Shown here: positions 5,825 to 7,361 of the stretch, one piece after another | Layout of the letters: each line of letters opens with the position of its first letter | How positions within the stretch are numbered: the first letter of the stretch is position 1 | Origin: Betaproteobacteria bacterium UBA6910 | GTDB taxonomy: Bacteria > Pseudomonadota > Gammaproteobacteria > Burkholderiales > UBA6910 | Length of the DNA stretch: 7,361 bases | Direction: 5' to 3' | Assembly: GCA_002451065.1 (NCBI GenBank) | Contig: DKBC01000291.1 | Coordinates: 1-7,361 of the forward strand | The notes under the pieces: model-generated | Told to the model about the DNA's origin: nothing | What the model saw: only the letters and a program-made list of their open reading frames with translations | The model's database searches: none | Position numbers and translations under genes: made by a program

Positions 5825-6208
5825 ATGGGATTCCAGGCATTGATCGCAGTGGGCGGCGGAGCCGCGATGGGCGCGTGGATGCGCTGGGGGCTGGGTGCTG
5901 CCCTCAACTCGGTGTTTCCTACGCTGCCCCTGGGTACCCTGGCGGCCAACCTGATCGGCGGCTACCTGATCGGCATGGCGGTCGAGTTCTTTCTGCATCA
6001 CGGGAGCCTCCCCGGGGAGCTGCGACTGTTCGTCATCACCGGCGTTCTGGGCGGCCTCACCACGTTCTCCACGTTTTCCGCCGAGGCGGTGCACCTGCTG
6101 GCGCGGGCCCAGTACGGGTGGGCGCTGGCCCACGTCTCCGGGCACCTCGTGGGTTCATTGAGCATGACCGTGCTCGGAATCATGACCATGCGCTGGCTGC
6201 AAGGCTGA
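5825..6208 (+). CDS. crcB: Fluoride channel FluC/CrcB
   Basis: A small inner-membrane fluoride channel of 127 aa, the usual length, with four transmembrane helices (about 4-27, 35-58, 66-92 and 98-123). It works as an antiparallel dual-topology dimer that lets fluoride leave the cell. Family landmarks are the early GGGAAMGAWMRW, the conserved Asn42 in GTLAANLIGGYLIG, and GVLGGLTTFSTFSAE (73-87). The last contains the two phenylalanines (Phe81, Phe84) that line the pore and the backbone site for the central sodium. ATG 5825 is preceded by GAGGA (5814-5818) at 6-nt spacing, and that SD can be masked by an upstream TCCTC. It lies 48 nt after modC and 10 nt before the DUF190 gene, with which it probably forms a unit. 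Confidence 0.96.
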   Translation: MGFQALIAVGGGAAMGAWMRWGLGAALNSVFPTLPLGTLAANLIGGYLIGMAVEFFLHHGSLPGELRLFVITGVLGGLTTFSTFSAEAVHLLARAQYGWALAHVSGHLVGSLSMTVLGIMTMRWLQG

Positions 6209-6218
6209 AGGAGGCCTT

Positions 6219-6542
6219 ATGAAGGGTGTATACATCAACTTCTTCTTGACCGAGCGGGCCGAGCACGATGGCATCCTGCTTTACGTGTGGCTGCTGCAGC
6301 AGGCCAGAAAGCTGGGCCTGCACGGCGGGACCGCACTGCGCGGGATGGCGGGTTTCGGCCGCCACGGGAAGATGCACGAGGAAAGTTTCTTCGAGCTGGT
6401 GCCGGACCTGCCGGTCGAGGTGGGGTTCATCGCCAGCGAGGCGGAAGTGGCGAAGCTGCTGGCGGTGATCGAATCCGCCAAGCTCAAGCTCCTGTACACC
6501 CGGGACTCCGTCGAAATCGGAATCACCGGTGACTCCCAGTGA
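6219..6542 (+). CDS. DUF190 family PII-like protein
   Basis: A 107-aa cytoplasmic protein of the DUF190 family, which adopts a ferredoxin-like, PII-like fold. It opens with a beta strand (VYINFFL, residues 4-10). An acidic/charged turn (TERAEHDG) leads to a long helix (LLYVWLLQQARKLGLHGGTA), then the family signature RGMAGFGRHGKMHE (41-54), then LPVEVGFIASEAEVAKLLAV. The ATG at 6219 has a strong AAGGAGG (6208-6214) overlapping the crcB stop. DUF190 genes are often found beside or fused to crcB, so a role in gating or regulating fluoride efflux is plausible but unproven. PII-like proteins often bind nucleotides; no ligand can be read from this sequence. It ends 6 nt before the convergent nnr stop. 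Confidence 0.9.
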   Translation: MKGVYINFFLTERAEHDGILLYVWLLQQARKLGLHGGTALRGMAGFGRHGKMHEESFFELVPDLPVEVGFIASEAEVAKLLAVIESAKLKLLYTRDSVEIGITGDSQ

Positions 6543-6548
6543 CGGGGT

Positions 6549-7361
6549 TCAGTGGTAGACGGCGGCGTTGAGGATTTCCCGGGCCGCGTCGGTGACTTCC
6601 CCCGCGGTGAGCCCCACCGGCCCGACGCCCCGCTTCGCAAGCGCATCGGCGGCGGCGCCGTGTAGAAAAACTCCCAGTTGCAGGGCGTCGCCGGCGTCGA
6701 GACCCTGGGCCAGGAAAGCCGCGATCATTCCGGTCAGCACGTCCCCCATGCCGGCGCTGGCGAGGCCGGGGTTGCCCGTGGTGTTGAAATGGAGGATGCC
6801 GCTGGGCGCCGCGCACACCGTTCCGGCTCCCTTCAGGGCCACAAATGCCCTGAAACGGCGCGACAGTTCTTCTGCCGCCGCGATCCGGTTTTCCTGCACC
6901 GTCTCGGTGTCCGAACCCAGGAGCCGCGCCGCTTCCGCGGGATGGGGCGTGAGCACGACCGCGTCATGGCGGCCCTGAAGTGCGCGTTGCAGCCGGGTGC
7001 GTCTGGCCAGCAGGTTGAGGGCATCGGCATCCAGCACCAGGGGCAGGCGGGATTTGATGCCAACGTCAAGAACCCTCCCCGCTTCGGCGGATGTGCCCAT
7101 GCCGGGACCCAGCGCCAGGCAGGTGAGGTGCTCCAGGGAAAGCACGTCATCGGAACGCCGCACCATGAGTTCCGGCTGTGCCGCGTCCAGTGGCGGGAAC
7201 TGCCTCGCCAACATCCCCACGTAGACCCGGCCGGCGCCGAGCTTCAGCGCGGCGCGGCCGGCCAGGAGCGCGGCGCCGGTCATGCCGGGCGCACCGCCCA
7301 GGATGCCGACGCTGCCGAAGTCGCCCTTATGGCTGTTGGCGGCGCGCGGCGGCAGCGGCGC
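6549..7361 (-). CDS. nnrD: ADP-dependent NAD(P)H-hydrate dehydratase domain (Nnr), partial
   Basis: A metabolite-repair enzyme of the ribokinase-like YjeF C-terminal family. It uses ADP to dehydrate the S form of NADHX or NADPHX back to NAD(P)H. The gene enters from beyond the right edge: the frame is open through 7361 and 270 residues are visible. The visible start SHKGDFGSVGILGGAPGMTG is the normal beginning of the dehydratase domain, so the in-frame ATG at 7283 is internal. Further motifs are LALGPGMG, LVLDADALNLLA, VVLTPHPAEAARLL and GNPGLASAGMGDVLTGMIAA, the last containing the catalytic Asp. Many bacteria fuse this domain to an N-terminal NAD(P)HX epimerase; whether that is so here lies outside the window. 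Its stop is 6 nt from the convergent DUF190 stop, with no terminator between. Confidence 0.95.
   Translation of the reverse strand, partial: APLPPRAANSHKGDFGSVGILGGAPGMTGAALLAGRAALKLGAGRVYVGMLARQFPPLDAAQPELMVRRSDDVLSLEHLTCLALGPGMGTSAEAGRVLDVGIKSRLPLVLDADALNLLARRTRLQRALQGRHDAVVLTPHPAEAARLLGSDTETVQENRIAAAEELSRRFRAFVALKGAGTVCAAPSGILHFNTTGNPGLASAGMGDVLTGMIAAFLAQGLDAGDALQLGVFLHGAAADALAKRGVGPVGLTAGEVTDAAREILNAAVYH

Noticed and set aside
4622..6145. 507-codon open frame on the minus strand opposite modC and crcB
   Set aside because: Its translation is rich in Arg, Pro, Gln, His and Gly with no domain, and it lies opposite two certain genes. Long antisense open frames are common in GC-rich coding DNA.

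Overview
The window is about 7.4 kb of dense, GC-rich, protein-coding DNA from what looks like a Gram-negative proteobacterium. The reasons are short gaps and overlaps between genes, Shine-Dalgarno starts, a signal-peptide-bearing periplasmic binding protein, and proteobacterial-type Ars, Mod and FluC proteins. A beta- or gammaproteobacterium is my best guess; the sequence alone does not name the genus. No tRNA, rRNA, CRISPR, IS element or integrase is visible.

Layout. (1) 51-446: a small acidic protein of unknown function. (2) 447-696: a spacer with hairpins, ending in a short AT-rich island that I read as the promoter/operator of the next operon. (3) 697-3111: a four-gene arsenic operon, arsR-arsI-arsC-acr3, with a 4-nt overlap or gaps of 7-9 nt. 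It encodes an ArsR repressor with C-terminal cysteines, an ArsI-type C-As lyase, a thioredoxin-dependent (LMW-phosphatase fold) arsenate reductase, and an Acr3 arsenite efflux permease. (4) 3201-5776: a complete molybdate-type ABC importer, modA-modB-modC, with a 4-nt gap and an 8-nt overlap. (5) 5825-6542: a fluoride channel, crcB/fluC, followed by a DUF190 (PII-like) gene. (6) 6549 to the window edge, minus strand: the ADP-dependent NAD(P)H-hydrate dehydratase domain of Nnr, cut by the window end and converging on the DUF190 gene with 6 nt between stop codons.

How the genes work together. The ars operon would detect As(III) (perhaps also methylarsenite), strip methyl groups from organoarsenicals (ArsI), reduce arsenate (ArsC) and export the arsenite produced by both (Acr3). 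The mod genes import molybdate or a similar oxyanion. FluC exports fluoride, and the DUF190 protein may act with it. The common theme is handling of inorganic anions, but only the ars genes clearly form one functional unit. Nnr repairs hydrated NAD(P)H and is probably an unrelated housekeeping neighbour.

The points most worth checking are the switch-like alternative hairpins over the crcB ribosome-binding site, the crcB-DUF190 pair, the apparently leaderless arsR start inside an operator-like promoter, the unusual ligand positions in ModA, and the unknown first gene. I found no clear sign of a wholly new system.
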